Positions 46,355 to 63,942 are shown, numbered from the stretch's first letter. The stretch is DNA of 64,000 bases from Enoplosus armatus (GCF_043641665.1 NC_092200.1:9431694-9495693), one strand, 5' to 3'. Numbers and translations are program-made. Notes: generated by a model from the sequence alone, not told the origin.

Positions 46355-46545
46355 CTACTCCGGCTGCTCCTCCGCGCCGTGCGCTCCGGCCCCAAAAAGG
46401 GGGAAGATTATTAGCTGCGGGACCTCAATCACGCATTCACCGCAACGGCCCGTTCCGCAAACCCGCACGAAAACGCCCCCGTGCCTTTGGCGGCGCTGGC
46501 CCCGCCCACTGCTGTCCGTCAACGGGGCTAGGCGGGGCCTGCGGG
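46355..46545 (-). promoter_or_regulatory. lnx2: Probable lnx2 untranslated first exon and CpG-rich promoter
   Basis: The block is rich in GC and CpG (ctccgcgccgtgcgctccgg, tggcggcgctggccccgccc) with GC-box-like ccccgccc. On the minus strand it ends in a good donor (GGAGTAG|gtaata at 46349-46354). It lies upstream of lnx2 coding exon 1 on the same strand, and polr1d starts about 800 bp away on the opposite strand, giving a divergent pair. Confidence 0.5.
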
Positions 46546-47350
46546 TGTCAATCCAGAGCAGAATCAGGGGTGGCTTCCAAACGGCCTGCCCAAAATGGGA
46601 TATTTGGACGCTAACTCACCTCTTCTAAATCAGATATGAATGTTAAGAAATAATTAATAAAGGGTATTAAACTCAGTTCTGCATGTTAATAACAACAAGT
46701 GTCTGTTTATGTGCATTAGTTACTAGTTATTTTACAGATTAAGATATTTACATACAAAACATAAACTCAATTTATAAAATTTGATTTATGCATGATGCAT
46801 TGATACAGATTAAACTGCTTAAATAGTACTGTATATAAAATAGATAAATTGAGCTCCACCAACTGTATCGTTAAAATGATGTTTATATATATTCATCCAT
46901 CATCAATAATAATGAGCACATAGTGCAACATTTAAATTAAAAAAAAGCTTTTACAAAGTTTTTTTTTTTTACACTAAGTAAATGCTACTGACAGTACTAA
47001 CTTATATTTACTTAAGTAAGATACAGGACTTTTACTAGTAATGGATAAGTTTCACTCTGGTGTGGTATTGCAGTAAACGATCTGAATACAAAACTCAAGG
47101 TATTATCTCAAGGTATTAAATAGTATTCAAAGCGATGTAGTCTATTTTTGTTATGGTCATGTTATGGTTTTGTGCCACAAAAAGTGGCTGTTGGAAACTA
47201 TCAGGCATCGCAAAGGACAGCACAAAACACGGGTCCTCGATTGAAGGACCTCGCGGAGAAGTAAACAAGAAAGATGTTGCGCTAATTAACATACAACCAT
47301 CGATTTTGGCCGAATTAATTAAGCTACAACGTGTAATTGATTACGACGCA
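46546..47350. promoter_or_regulatory. lnx2-polr1d intergenic interval and polr1d 5' region
   Basis: AT-rich sequence lies between the lnx2 CpG block and the polr1d ATG. A family 2 repeat copy lies at 46950-47130. From 47153 to the polr1d ATG the frame stays open in phase with polr1d, so the 5' UTR could in principle encode an N-terminal extension; this is more likely chance. Confidence 0.4.
46950..47130. repeat. Interspersed teleost repeat (family 2)
   Basis: The text 'ttacttaagtaagatacagg', then acttttactagtaatggata and a later ggtgtggtattgcagtaaac, is typical of the aagtac family. It lies about 220-400 bp upstream of the polr1d ATG and may sit within its promoter. Confidence 0.55.
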
Positions 47351-49211
47351 ATGGCAGAGGAGAATGAACTGGAACAGTATGTAACTATTTGGCATTTTAT
47401 CCTCAGTTAAAGTATAATTAAAGCTGCTGTTTGCACTCACTTCTAGCTAGTGTTCCTCCAAAACCGTACCACCCCTCGACCAGTAGGGATATTTTTGGTC
47501 TACAGCTGTTGTATTCATTGTGTTGTAAGACGAGTGTGAGTGTGTAGCTAGTGGTTGTAAGGAAACCCGGCCACCGTAGCAGCTACAATTAGCTGCTTGT
47601 GCTTTGTGGTTAAAGGTCGGCTAAATGAGTGAGTCTCCTCTGCTGAGACTCTGCTGATTCAGCAGCTCGGGTCAAACGAGGACACCGCCGCTGTCCCTCA
47701 TTCACTCACTAATGATTCACTTTCTCCTTTACACTCTGCATCACTCTGTTTTCTCTGACTTAATTAAATTATTCTCCCCTTGGGTCCCCCCTTGAGGTGT
47801 TGTGTGCCATCTTTGTCCTCAACTTCCCCCCCGTTTCCTCCCCTTCACATGACTCATTTGTACATTTGTCTTTATTTGTCTATCAAGGCGTGCAGTGGAG
47901 GAGCTCCTAAGGGAGACTGACAGGGCTCGGGTGAGAGCAGAGACCATGGGCCCTGCAGGATGGTGAGCACTGTGTTTGACATGCCATCTGTATCAGCCTG
48001 CACACATCTGTCACTTGTTGACATTTGACTGTTACTTATCAGCCGAGCTGTACATTTTTGTTCTTTGAGTGTATTTGTGGTGTGTAGTCTGTGCACAGTT
48101 TGTCTTGTTTCTATACTATGTTCTCCACTGTTTATGTCCTCAATAGCTACTGTGCTCTTGTAGCATATGTAGCAACTCTATTTTAATGTTTTACTAAAAT
48201 GTGTTTACTACTTTCTGCAGTTGAATACTAACTTTCTATATTGTTGTAGATGAGTGAAATGAACATGATTATAGCCAATTTACTAATGTTTTGTCGATTG
48301 TATTGTGTGTAATTATTTACCATCCCTCGATGTCTTCATAATGATACTGATAAATGTTGAGACATTTGATTTTGCCGGTCTACCCAGCTAAATGCATTGT
48401 TTACTTACCCTAGTTCTTCATTTTCTCTTTCTGAATGTGTCATGAAATGGATTGCTATTAGTTAGTTAAGTTGTATTTAATCAGGAAGTCTCCTTGAGAT
48501 CAAGATCTCTTTTACAGGCAAAACCTGAGAACAACTTACATGTAACACAACATTAAAAACAAGACAATTCAGTCACACAAAGCAGTCATCATCACACACA
48601 CAGGCACACTTATGGAAACAATCCCAACTATTATTAAAAATATAATTCCCTCAGAGGAATGATTTATGATCTAGTGTCATGGTTATTAACTCTGATGTGA
48701 AATAGGCTGTCTCAGTAGCTTAGTTAGCATGGCCTTTGTAAATTAAAAGGTGCTGAAGCCCTCTGGAAGCCAGCGATGACCATCCACAGGTTTGGGAGAT
48801 AAGTGTAACAAGTGTAAGCTGTCAGACATCTGAGTTAAAAACGTTTTGTCTGTGTATTCCTCTGTCAGGTTGAAGTGTCCCCTGCGGAGCACCAACAAGC
48901 GCTTCCTCCTCAACACCCTGCGCTCCACCGGCCTGCAGCGGCGCACCGGAGAGCCCAGAGACGGACAGTCCACCACCAGAGGGCGCCTGAGGAGCGACTC
49001 CCCGGACAGAAGCCGCGACCACAGCAGAACACCTCCCGGAGACAGCAGAAGTAAAGGAGAACACACGGACCATAAACACCATCACAGGGACAGCTGCAAT
49101 AACAAAGATAAGAATCAGGATAGAGACAAAGAGAGAAGTTACAGGCACAAAGACAACAGAGACCGGAGACACGGGAGGGACGGCCAGGACAGAGACAGAC
49201 ACACTTCATGA
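47351..49211 (+). CDS. polr1d: POLR1D isoform 2-type protein
   Basis: In mammals POLR1D makes two unrelated proteins from a shared first exon: isoform 1 is RPAC2, a subunit of RNA polymerases I and III; isoform 2 is a small basic protein of unclear function. This gene encodes the second. Three coding exons: 47351-47376, 47888-47962, 48869-49211. They join in frame to 147 residues (human isoform 2 is 122). Matching segments are MAEENELEQRAVEELL, VRAETMGPAGW and LKCPLRSTNKRFLLNTL, followed by an Arg/Ser/Asp/His-rich tail (RDRSREHS-like composition). The first donor is CA|gtatgt. The RPAC2 exons (expected EEDHTLGNSLRYM-like) were searched for by eye in both introns and on to pdx1 and not found. 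An AATAAA signal is at 50149-50154. It could also be annotated as a separate polr1d-like gene. Confidence 0.88.
48465..48815. repeat. Interspersed teleost repeat (family 3) in polr1d intron
   Basis: The signature tttaatcaggaagtctcctt followed by gagatcaagatctcttttac, and later 'attaaaaggtgctgaagccc', matches a repeat recalled as common across ray-finned fish. It ends within about 50-60 bases of the acceptor of polr1d exon 3. Confidence 0.6.
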
Positions 49212-50165
49212 GTAAAGACTTCTGTCCAGGCGAGGAACACTGCTTTTTTTTTTTTTTTTACAAAGGCCACTCCCCGTCCTGTGAGCACAGAGGTAGACGC
49301 TCCTGAAACTGCTCTCTGACCAGCTAACACACCTCACAGACCTACTGTTCACCGGGCTCCATAGAAGAAAGAGCCAGACAAGTTTCATTCCTGCTGATGG
49401 AGAATTGTCTTACATGGTAGTTTACTGACAGTTCACCATTTTGTAGTTTTGAGGTTTATTTGATTCCCTTAAATCGCTCATACAGCCAGAAGCAACATAA
49501 AGTCATTTGAAAATATTCTTTTTTTCCGGATTTTATTGGAGTAAATAAACTCAAGTGGCCGTTATATCTCAGGAAACCACGAGGACTGTTTTTTCAGCCA
49601 TCATTTTAGTGCCCTCCCCTCTCACATGACTCATAGTTTGGTGTAATTCTGTTTCACCTACAGTAGAGGAGGTCTGATTTCAATTAGAATCTCATTACCA
49701 TTCTTCTGTCATTATTCATCGGTCATAATGTTTACATAAGCCATGCTGCTGTCGCCACTGGGTAAGCACATTTTATCGCGTGTCCAACGTTTTGACATGT
49801 GGACCTATATACCGGCTATCAGAAACGGGTTTGTTTGTCAAAGGAGAAAAAAAGTCTTGTTTTCCTGACACTCCTACGTGTGCAAGAGTCCTCTGAACAA
49901 GTGGTCTCCAGTGATGCATTAATAGTAATTTAATAAGCTGTAATAGCAACAATAACTGTTTACTATAATAATACTTACGTACAGTATTTCCACGTGTTAT
50001 AGAGGAGTCTTCGGGGTTTCAGGACAACAGATGGACGTTTGCTCAAGCGTTCAAAGTGTTTTAATGCAGTTTATATCTCTCCCATCCATTTGTCTCCATG
50101 TGTTTAAGCTTACACTCTTTTTATTGTTTCGCCTCCAGAGAGTTTTTTAATAAACGTGGCAACTG
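49212..50165 (+). other. polr1d: polr1d 3' UTR
   Basis: This is non-coding sequence after the polr1d stop. A T run (about 49244-49259) follows the stop. Candidate poly(A) signals are AATAAA near 49542 and at 50149-50154; the second is preferred for the full-length form. Confidence 0.55.
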
Positions 50166-51549
50166 TCAGTCTCTTTGGTCGTGATTACGCCATAGGTCTA
50201 TAATTGCAAAATTTAAGCTGCACTATTCCTCGCTTGAGCCATTACGCAGAGTCCTGTGTCTGGAAAGTCAGCTAAAATGCGTTTAACGCCCCTCATGCTT
50301 CATAAATCACGTTGTCCGTCTCCACTGTAGTGCAGAACAGCCTCGGTTAACTGTTTCCTTCCGCTTTGAAACAATGATCAAATATAAACACCATTAAGCC
50401 ACAGTGCAGGGGGTGATTTGTATAGAATTGGCTTGCTTGGACTTTATTGCATCGCTGAGTGCCCCATTAAGATACCGTGGAAAGTGCCATGATTGCGTTT
50501 GAAGAACTCAGAGCAAATAGTCTGTTGATGCACGCTATCAAGGTAAAAGCCCCGCCGTCCTGTACAGTTTCCCCGAAGAATAGACAAATCACTCCGATCA
50601 TGTGGCTCAAAATGTTGCGTAAGCGCTGCAAGTCAGCTCGCGGGTCCGTGGAGACGCACGCTCCACGCGCACGCCAGTTAATTGAGTTCTGTTGCTCACT
50701 CCAACCCTAATTGGCTGAGCGCAAGAACTGTTGTTTAATGGGGCGAACACACACCTGCTAAAGGCTAATGGCCAGCAAACATGGCGAGAGTGCAGCAGCG
50801 CCCACTGTGTTTGTTATCGCCAAGGGCCATTTCGTGCGGGGACCACGCGCGCTAAATGGTGTTAAATGATGCATTTACAGAAGTGTAATGGGTACATTTT
50901 AAAAGTCAGAAAGGTGTAGACAAATGAAAAAAGAAAGGGTCGTGGAAATAGACTGTGGTGTTTGAGCTTTTCACCCGAGTTTCCAAGACAACTGTCTCTC
51001 CATCCAGGTCTCTTATCTGACGGGTCAACCGTGTTCGCGCCCATACATATCGATTTATCAGCCGCAGAGCGCAGACGGGAGATATAACCATATAAATTGT
51101 CGATGCTGCATTGTTTGAGGACAATCCTGCATGAGAAACATGTTTCTGTGGTGCGCTCTCGACTTTTAAGGACCTCTTTATCCGCGTCGGGTCAGGGTCT
51201 TTGGGGCTCACAGATTCACCTGTTCACTTGTCTGTAGCTGCTGTGGAGGCAAACACAGGTGGATGCCAGGTAAACGCTGCGGTATTTACAGAGTGGCATT
51301 GATTTACGCGCTCAATTTACTGAAACATCCCACAAGCTGCAGAATATCCTGGAAACTGAAGGCTGCAGGTCTGCCGTTTTGAGCAAACAGTGAAACCAAT
51401 AGCTTTGGCGCTGCAGAGTCACATGGTGGCAGAGTGACACACCTGTGTGGAGCCGTGAGGGCCTCGCAGTTGCGCCAGAGACAGGTAGAGCAGAAGGTCC
51501 ACGCCGAGGCAGGGCGCGGGTACGGTACATGTGCGGGTCTTCGGAAGCC
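50166..51549 (+). promoter_or_regulatory. pdx1: pdx1 upstream region
   Basis: No gene lies here. gsx1, expected between polr1d and pdx1 in tetrapods, is absent. The part at 50690-50880 is dense in TAAT-type homeodomain cores (gttaattg, cctaattgg, tttaatggg, gctaatgg), with FoxA-like words (agcaaaca at about 50774, tgtttgtt at about 50809) and ttaaatgatgcatttac. Mammalian PDX1 upstream enhancers use FOXA2, HNF1 and PDX1 itself, so this is a candidate equivalent. No conservation data were available. Confidence 0.45.
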
Positions 51550-54500
51550 ATGAATCGGGAAGATCAATATTATCCTTCTCAGGTTTTTAAAGACTCCTGT
51601 GCCTACCAGAGACCACAGGGGGAGGACTACAGCCACAGCCCGCCGCCTTGCCTCTACATGGGCAGGCAGGTGCACTCTGTCTACACACCGCCGGCCATGG
51701 GAGCCTTGGAGCAGGCCAGCCTTCCTGACATTGCCCCCTCTTACAGTCTACCCATGCGGGAGGATCCGGGGGTGCCTCAGCTCCACCATCCTCAGGGGCT
51801 CCAGCAACAGCCCCTACCGCCGGCTGCAGCCTACGGAGACACGGGGGAACAGAACAGATATCACCTCCCTTTCCCCTGGATGAAAACCACAAAATCTCAC
51901 TCACACACCTGGAAAGGACAGTGGGCAGGTAATTCTTCCAAACCGCTACACATCAGTAAAAGTCAATAGTTTTAAACCTCAATAACAAAATCACTGAGAA
52001 CTGAGATTTGATTGTAATCATTCCTTAGAGTAAGCCCAGTTTTGTTTACAACATTACTCTGTAGTCATAGCACTGACAAGTGACTCTTTCTGAGGCCTAT
52101 AATGACATCATGCTCCCAACAATATGATCCTGGGTGTTTCAGTTTACCTTGTCAGTCAATTTGTAAAAGGCCCGGAAGGTCAGCGCTTGCTTTTGTCAGG
52201 TCTTATCGTTACGAAAATGTGGGTTTTGTCTTAACAAAACATTTTCACAAATCGCCATATCTTAAACCATCAATGGGCTGAATACTGTTGAGAATAATAG
52301 GCCGTTAAAACACCCACATCTACCACAATCGCTTTTCATTGCCTAAAAATACCTTTTCATATAGGCTCAGAGTGAAATCTTAGACTTTGCTTTCACCAAC
52401 CAAATAACTGAATCACTTAATATATATATATGTATATATATATATACATATATATATATTCTCTTTCACTGAGGGGTATTTTTATTAGACGAGACAATTG
52501 ACTTTAATTACAGGCAAATCAAACTGAAGTTAATTTCCTAATGAGCGTGTTTTACTCAGAGAAATGAGGACGTACTACACCACAACGTGTCTTCAGCTGA
52601 AATAGACCTTTCTATGAAGTTCTCAGACTTTTCTCATTTCAGATAAATATTTCAGGCCAATTCAGACTTTTATTCTGCGTCACTGATTTGATATAAGGCA
52701 TTTTTTATCATTGATTCATACTCCGTATCCTCTCCTGGGACATTGTGGCCTATTTTTGTGACATTTTTAAATGGCATAATTCCAGTAAATTTAGCAGTTA
52801 ACTGGGAGTTTTCAAAGATGACACTAAGAGGACTTTCATTTCAAAGAGGCTGCTAAAAGTCTTTTTTGAATAAAAATGGAAGGCTAATAGAGTGGACCCT
52901 GCTGATAAATAGGCATTTATACGGTCAATTGCGCCGCATGATTGTTGCATTCACAAAAAATACTTACAATTAACTTGTTTCGTATAATTAACTTGTTACC
53001 AATAATTAAAAATATAGCTAAAATATATCTTACTTCTCCTGCATAGTCTCAATTTCACTTTCAATTTGACTCAACAAAAAGATATTTCTAGAGGGACAGA
53101 AATATATTTTTTCAATGTCACTTATATCACTCCCTCCTGGTCTGAGCTGAGTGACTCGTCTATTGAGTTTGTTCAGACCCCCAAAAAAAGGCCAACTCCA
53201 AAATGTAGGTTTAGCTTACACCATAGGTCCATAAATATAAATTATTTTTTATTGATTTTGATTTGTAATGTGGTGTTTATGTTGAGGCCATCAGTTATAT
53301 GTAATTCCTGAACTGAGTCAATTCACTAACCCTCATCAGGTTGAGGAGTAATAATAATGAGAAGTGGGGACTGTAAAAAGTTACTTGTTCAACTCTCACC
53401 TCCGTAGCCATTTAAAAATATAGGCTACTTTATTAAATCAGCCACACAAAAAAACACCTTTGCGTGCAAGTCTTAGTGACTAAACCACGTGAAAAGGATC
53501 ACAAACTAATTTATCAAAACTCTGCTTATATCATGTTGTTTGTATTTGCAATATCTGATCACTGGAATTAATTTTAGATGTGAGTCACCAGATGTACACA
53601 ACTTGGAAATATTGATTTGTTTTTTGTCCACAGTAAGAGGAAACAACAAGCTATAGCTACCCAACCATACCTTAATCTCCCAAAAAATAATTCACCCTAA
53701 AATCTCCAAAAACTGCACTAAACGTAGTTTAAAAACAATTTAATTTCCCATGAGAATATATTACAGCTAGAGTGCCCTCAGATCAACTGTTGCTTCCAAA
53801 TTTCAACCAAGGAAGTAGCCTATGGCTATTTTCCGGTATTATTTCAAATAGGCTTATTTTAAATTCCTTGTAACATTGAATAAATGTTTATTTTACTGGC
53901 TATCATAAGACAAATATACACTGTGGTTTCTGCAGGTGCCTGCTGGAGGGGTCAAAATCTAACCCATGCACTTCTAATGGCCTGTAGGTCATTACCAGTA
54001 AAAAAATAAATTTCTCACTTTATGATAATTAGCCTTATTTATATGCAAATTAATTTACAGTTTCATTGCTTTAGATTTAGTCCAAGCAAAACTAATAAAC
54101 GAATAATAAACCTTCAAATACATTTGATAAATGCCATATATCTCATTTGTAAGGACACTAAATCTCTGTGCGCCTCTAGGACCATACCTGATGGCGGAGA
54201 CTGAGGAAAACAAACGCACGAGGACGGCCTACACGCGCGCCCAGCTGCTGGAGCTCGAGAAGGAGTTCCTGTTCAACCGCTACATCTCGAGGCCGCGCCG
54301 CGTGGAGCTGGCTCTGACCCTGAGCCTCACCGAGCGCCACATCAAGATCTGGTTCCAGAACCGCCGCATGAAGTGGAAGAAGGAGGAGGACCGGAGGAGG
54401 GCGAGGGGGGCCGACCCGGACCAGGACTGCTCCATCACCTCTGGAGACCAGGGGGAGGCCGCCGGAGGGGTGTCCTCTACGAACGGATCTCACACCACCT

Positions 54501-54565
54501 CGCCCCCTGTTTCCCCGCTGCATGGTCACTCCCTCTCCACTCCTGGGTCCCGAGAGCCTGCGTAG
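51550..54565 (+). CDS. pdx1: Pancreatic and duodenal homeobox 1
   Basis: This is the Xlox-class ParaHox transcription factor, required for pancreas and duodenum development and for insulin gene activation in beta cells. Two coding exons: 51550-51928 and 54180-54565, joined at G127 to give 254 residues (human 283). The start [14 protein letters not shown] matches the family (mammals MNGEEQYYAATQLYK). The PBX-binding hexapeptide FPWM is at 108-111, followed by the conserved [13 protein letters not shown] at the exon junction. The homeodomain spans about 137-196 (from [20 protein letters not shown]), with recognition helix [19 protein letters not shown] containing the Xlox-type His. The tail is Ser/Thr/Pro-rich and short. 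Gene structure (intron just before the homeodomain) is canonical. It is flanked by polr1d and urad, without gsx1 or cdx2. Confidence 0.98.
51929..54179 (+). other. pdx1: pdx1 intron
   Basis: A 2.25 kb AT-rich intron with donor gtaatt and acceptor cctctag. It contains a (TA)n tract at 52420-52459. No coding content was seen. Confidence 0.85.
52420..52459. repeat. (TA)n microsatellite
   Basis: A TA dinucleotide tract with G and C interruptions in the pdx1 intron, directly readable. Confidence 0.9.
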
Positions 54566-55277
54566 ACCTGCAGAAGGTTCTCAAGACCGGGACTTCAACT
54601 CATATTGCAGGGATCTTTTTCAAATCCACATTTTAAGGCAGCACCTGAGAGGATTTATATTTTTAGGAATATATATGATTCAGAATTAGGCGATGAAACC
54701 TATAAGTTAAGGTGTGAGATGGCATTTAAATCTGGTCCGAATTTTCCAGGGACCCCCTTGAACCCTTAGGCCTCCTCATTGGATATCACCGCCTGTCATT
54801 TACTGGACTGAAGGGACATGTTTTCGTCCCACTTCACCATGCATGCTTTGTGGTTTTTTGGGCAACAGATGGCATGCTGAGACCAAACCATGCAAGGACA
54901 CCCCCCCCTTTAGAGGCAGCAACATGGATTCAGTTGCACAAACTGTTGCATGGCCTAATCAAGTTTTACAGTGCATTGTTTATCACCTCAGACATGTGAG
55001 TTGTATACAATCAAGTTTATTAATGTTTATATGCGTAATATGACTGTATTGCATATTATCAATGTCCACTTGTATATAAGGCTATGTCATGTAAATTGTT
55101 AAATTACAATCAATGAGACATATTTTATTGTTTGAGGAATTCCTTGTACAGTATGATGGATGAATAACACACATGATAAATTTGGAATAAAGCAAATATC
55201 ACAGCATATACAGGCCTGAGAACAATGGCAGTATTTACACTCAGGTGAAATCCAATATAAACTCCAGTATTTAAAGC
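54566..55277. other. Overlapping 3' UTRs of pdx1 (+) and urad (-)
   Basis: The pdx1 3' UTR extends to an AATAAA at 55186-55191. On the minus strand the urad 3' UTR extends from 55277 down to an AATAAA (plus-strand tttatt at 55124-55129). The two transcripts are therefore predicted to overlap tail to tail by roughly 100 bases. cdx2, expected here in tetrapods, is absent. Confidence 0.6.
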
Positions 55278-55983
55278 TCATAACTTGTTGGGAGCGTCAA
55301 TGTGCACGAGACCTTGGAGACGCAAGCGACATATCTTCTTCACCTCCTCGATGCCGCGCGCCCTCTCCACCGCGCGCTCGTTCTGGCAGCGCTCGGACAG
55401 CTGCAGTAATATGTTCGCCTTGTCGTTCATCCGGGCGCAGATGACAAACGGGAACCCGAAGCGCTCCTTGTACTCCTCGTTGAGCCGGGCCATGCGCGAG
55501 GCTTCCGCGGAGTTCAGCGCATCCATCCCGGCCCCCGCCTGCTCCTCGCGCGATTCCGGGGTCAAGGTGCCACTCTGGAGGTCCCTGCCCGCGAGGTCTG
55601 GGTGACACCTGAGGATCCCCTCTTTACCTGCACACAAACGGCGACACCCAGTCTTGTTAATATATCCTAATGTTTTTGCAGTGCCATTACGCGCAGAGTA
55701 AGTCACATTTTTAAGGCAAACAACCCCTAAAACAGCCAGCAAAACTTTACCAGAGCATCAACACAAAATATGAACAAAAGGTTAATAAAGTGTAGGCCTG
55801 AGTCTCACCTGATTCTGGGAGAGCATCGATGAATTCACTGATTGCAGCCTCCAAAGCAGTCAAGCTCACAAAGGGACGCCTCGACCACACAGCAGCTGTG
55901 ATAATAGAACACTTCTCCACCACATTGCCGAAAATATTCACAAAATCCTCGTAAGGAAGAGCATTTACTGCAGCGAAGTCCAT
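55278..55983 (-). CDS. urad: OHCU decarboxylase (urate degradation)
   Basis: This enzyme converts 2-oxo-4-hydroxy-4-carboxy-5-ureidoimidazoline to S-allantoin, the last step of urate oxidation after uricase and HIU hydrolase. Two coding exons: 55809-55983 and 55278-55627, joined in frame to 174 residues (human 173). The catalytic residues known from zebrafish Urad are at the same numbers: His67 in LRCHPDLAG and Glu87 in ESREEQAGAG. FGFPFVICAR and IEEVKKICRLRL are conserved. The C-terminus NKL resembles a weak peroxisomal PTS1 tripeptide. The start MDFAAVN matches family length; an in-frame ATG 11 codons upstream precedes a likely acceptor (tccccacag). Fish keep an active urate pathway, consistent with the intact enzyme. 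Confidence 0.96.
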
Positions 55984-56519
55984 GTTCCTGTGGGGACAAC
56001 CCTTTAGAAGTTGCACAGGCAGCGTTTATTGACCTTCGGACAAGACTCTGCAGCCGGGGTCAATGCACTGTTGGACAACAAGCCCCCCCCCATCAGAGTC
56101 TGTGTCTATATCACATAGGCTACTTTACCACGTAGCTACTTTTGTTGCCTAAACATAACCAAAAGGCTGTCTGGCAGAACGGGCTTCTACAGCATAGCTT
56201 CAATTCCCAAATGGGTCACAGGACTTGGTGTAACACTTAGTTCAGACTACGTTTTATTCCCTGTAGCGTACCATAGTGGACTACAACCGACGCCGCCTCT
56301 GGGACGTCTCACAGCGTCCCGACAGACTAATGTGTTAGAATGTTTTTGCCTTCAACAACGAATTCCACGACGTGTTCTGTGACGTTGACCAATAGTAACC
56401 CAGAGCGCGCTCCTGTGCACATCTGTAACCATGGCGAAGCGAAGGGGGAACGATGTTGTTGGTGCCGAGAGGTGCAACTGTGAAACAGAGGAAAGTTCAC
56501 AGTCGTTTTTTTTTCTTAC
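55984..56519 (-). other. urad: Probable urad 5' intron
   Basis: This lies between the acceptor just before the urad ATG and a donor-like AAG|gtaaga at 56514-56519 on the minus strand. On the plus strand a 32-codon open frame starts at 56431 in a good context (accATGGcg). It has no recognisable similarity. Confidence 0.4.
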
Positions 56520-56640
56520 CTTCTTTTAGGCTTATCTGAACACAAGACAGCCAGTCTCACGGGCTACACACCGCTTCAGTCGCCATTGTTTGTTTACATT
56601 CTTGTTCACGGAAGTCGGTTCCTAGCACCTCCTTCACGAT
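56250..56640 (-). promoter_or_regulatory. urad: CpG/TGACGT-rich region with probable urad untranslated exon
   Basis: On the minus strand 56520-56600 ends in a donor (AAAGAAG|gtaaga) and could be the first, untranslated urad exon. The surroundings contain several ACGT/TGACGT words (gtgacgttgacc, ccacgacgtg, cacgtcgtg) and a CCAAT word (gaccaatag at about 56388). The arrangement suggests a CREB/ATF-type, possibly bidirectional promoter, though that is inference. Confidence 0.4.
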
Positions 56641-57485
56641 GACATAACGCACGTCGTGAAAGACGGGAAGCTATGATTGGTCGGGGACCACCGTGTACTT
56701 TGTAGTCGGCATGAAGAACTAGCATTTATATGACAGGTGTGATATATCAAGATAAATCAAGATGATTAAGTGGATAGGAAAAAACAGAAAACAGTTTCTG
56801 GACTTTTTGAATTTAGTAGTTTCTGTAATCTTTGCTCTTTTCTTGTGAAATACTGAAAAGTTGGACAGATCAGACACCCATTCAAGGTGTAAAGTACGTT
56901 TTATTGCAGGTATAATGCTTAAACATGACAATGCAATGCAATGTATAAAAAAAACCATTAAAATATTTCAAAATTGGAAAGCTTGATTTGAAAAAAATAT
57001 GCTTTTCCATATGCTTAGTAATAATACAATCTAAAACCAAAAGTTGATCAGTTGCTACAGTATATAGGCCTAATGTAGAAAAAGAGCAACAACTCCATAG
57101 ATGACATGTCTGTATACATGTATATGTTATATATGTAGTCCTGCAAATATTTAGGATCCTTTTATGAAATCTGTTTTTCACTTTTAGCTGCACAATAAAA
57201 AATCATAGAAAACAAAAAATACTGTATTTACATTCAGACCACATTGTCATAGTGAGAATCTAATTCACTCAAATCCCATATACATAATTAAAACCATTGT
57301 GTGTTTGGTTACTTCTGCAGATTATGTTAAGTATATGCAACATGTTTTATTAAGTTCCATCTATGAGTCTAAAGATGCTAATATTTTAATATAATATAAA
57401 GCAAGTGCATTCTACTGTAACTACTAGGCTACTGTAAGATGAAATGGTTTGAACAGTTGGTCTACATGCATTCAGTGATAGGTGA
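56641..57485 (-). other. flt3: flt3 3' UTR and urad-flt3 intergenic interval
   Basis: On the minus strand, AATAAA signals (plus-strand tttatt at 57346-57351 and 56900-56905) follow the flt3 stop, so the 3' UTR probably ends near 57320 or 56880. The remaining part is AT-rich and non-coding. Confidence 0.5.
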
Positions 57486-63933
<6,448 letters not shown>

Positions 63934-63942
63934 CTGGAAAAG

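Noticed and set aside
55285..55605. Plus-strand 106-codon frame opposite urad
   Set aside because: It is a shadow of the GC-rich second urad exon.
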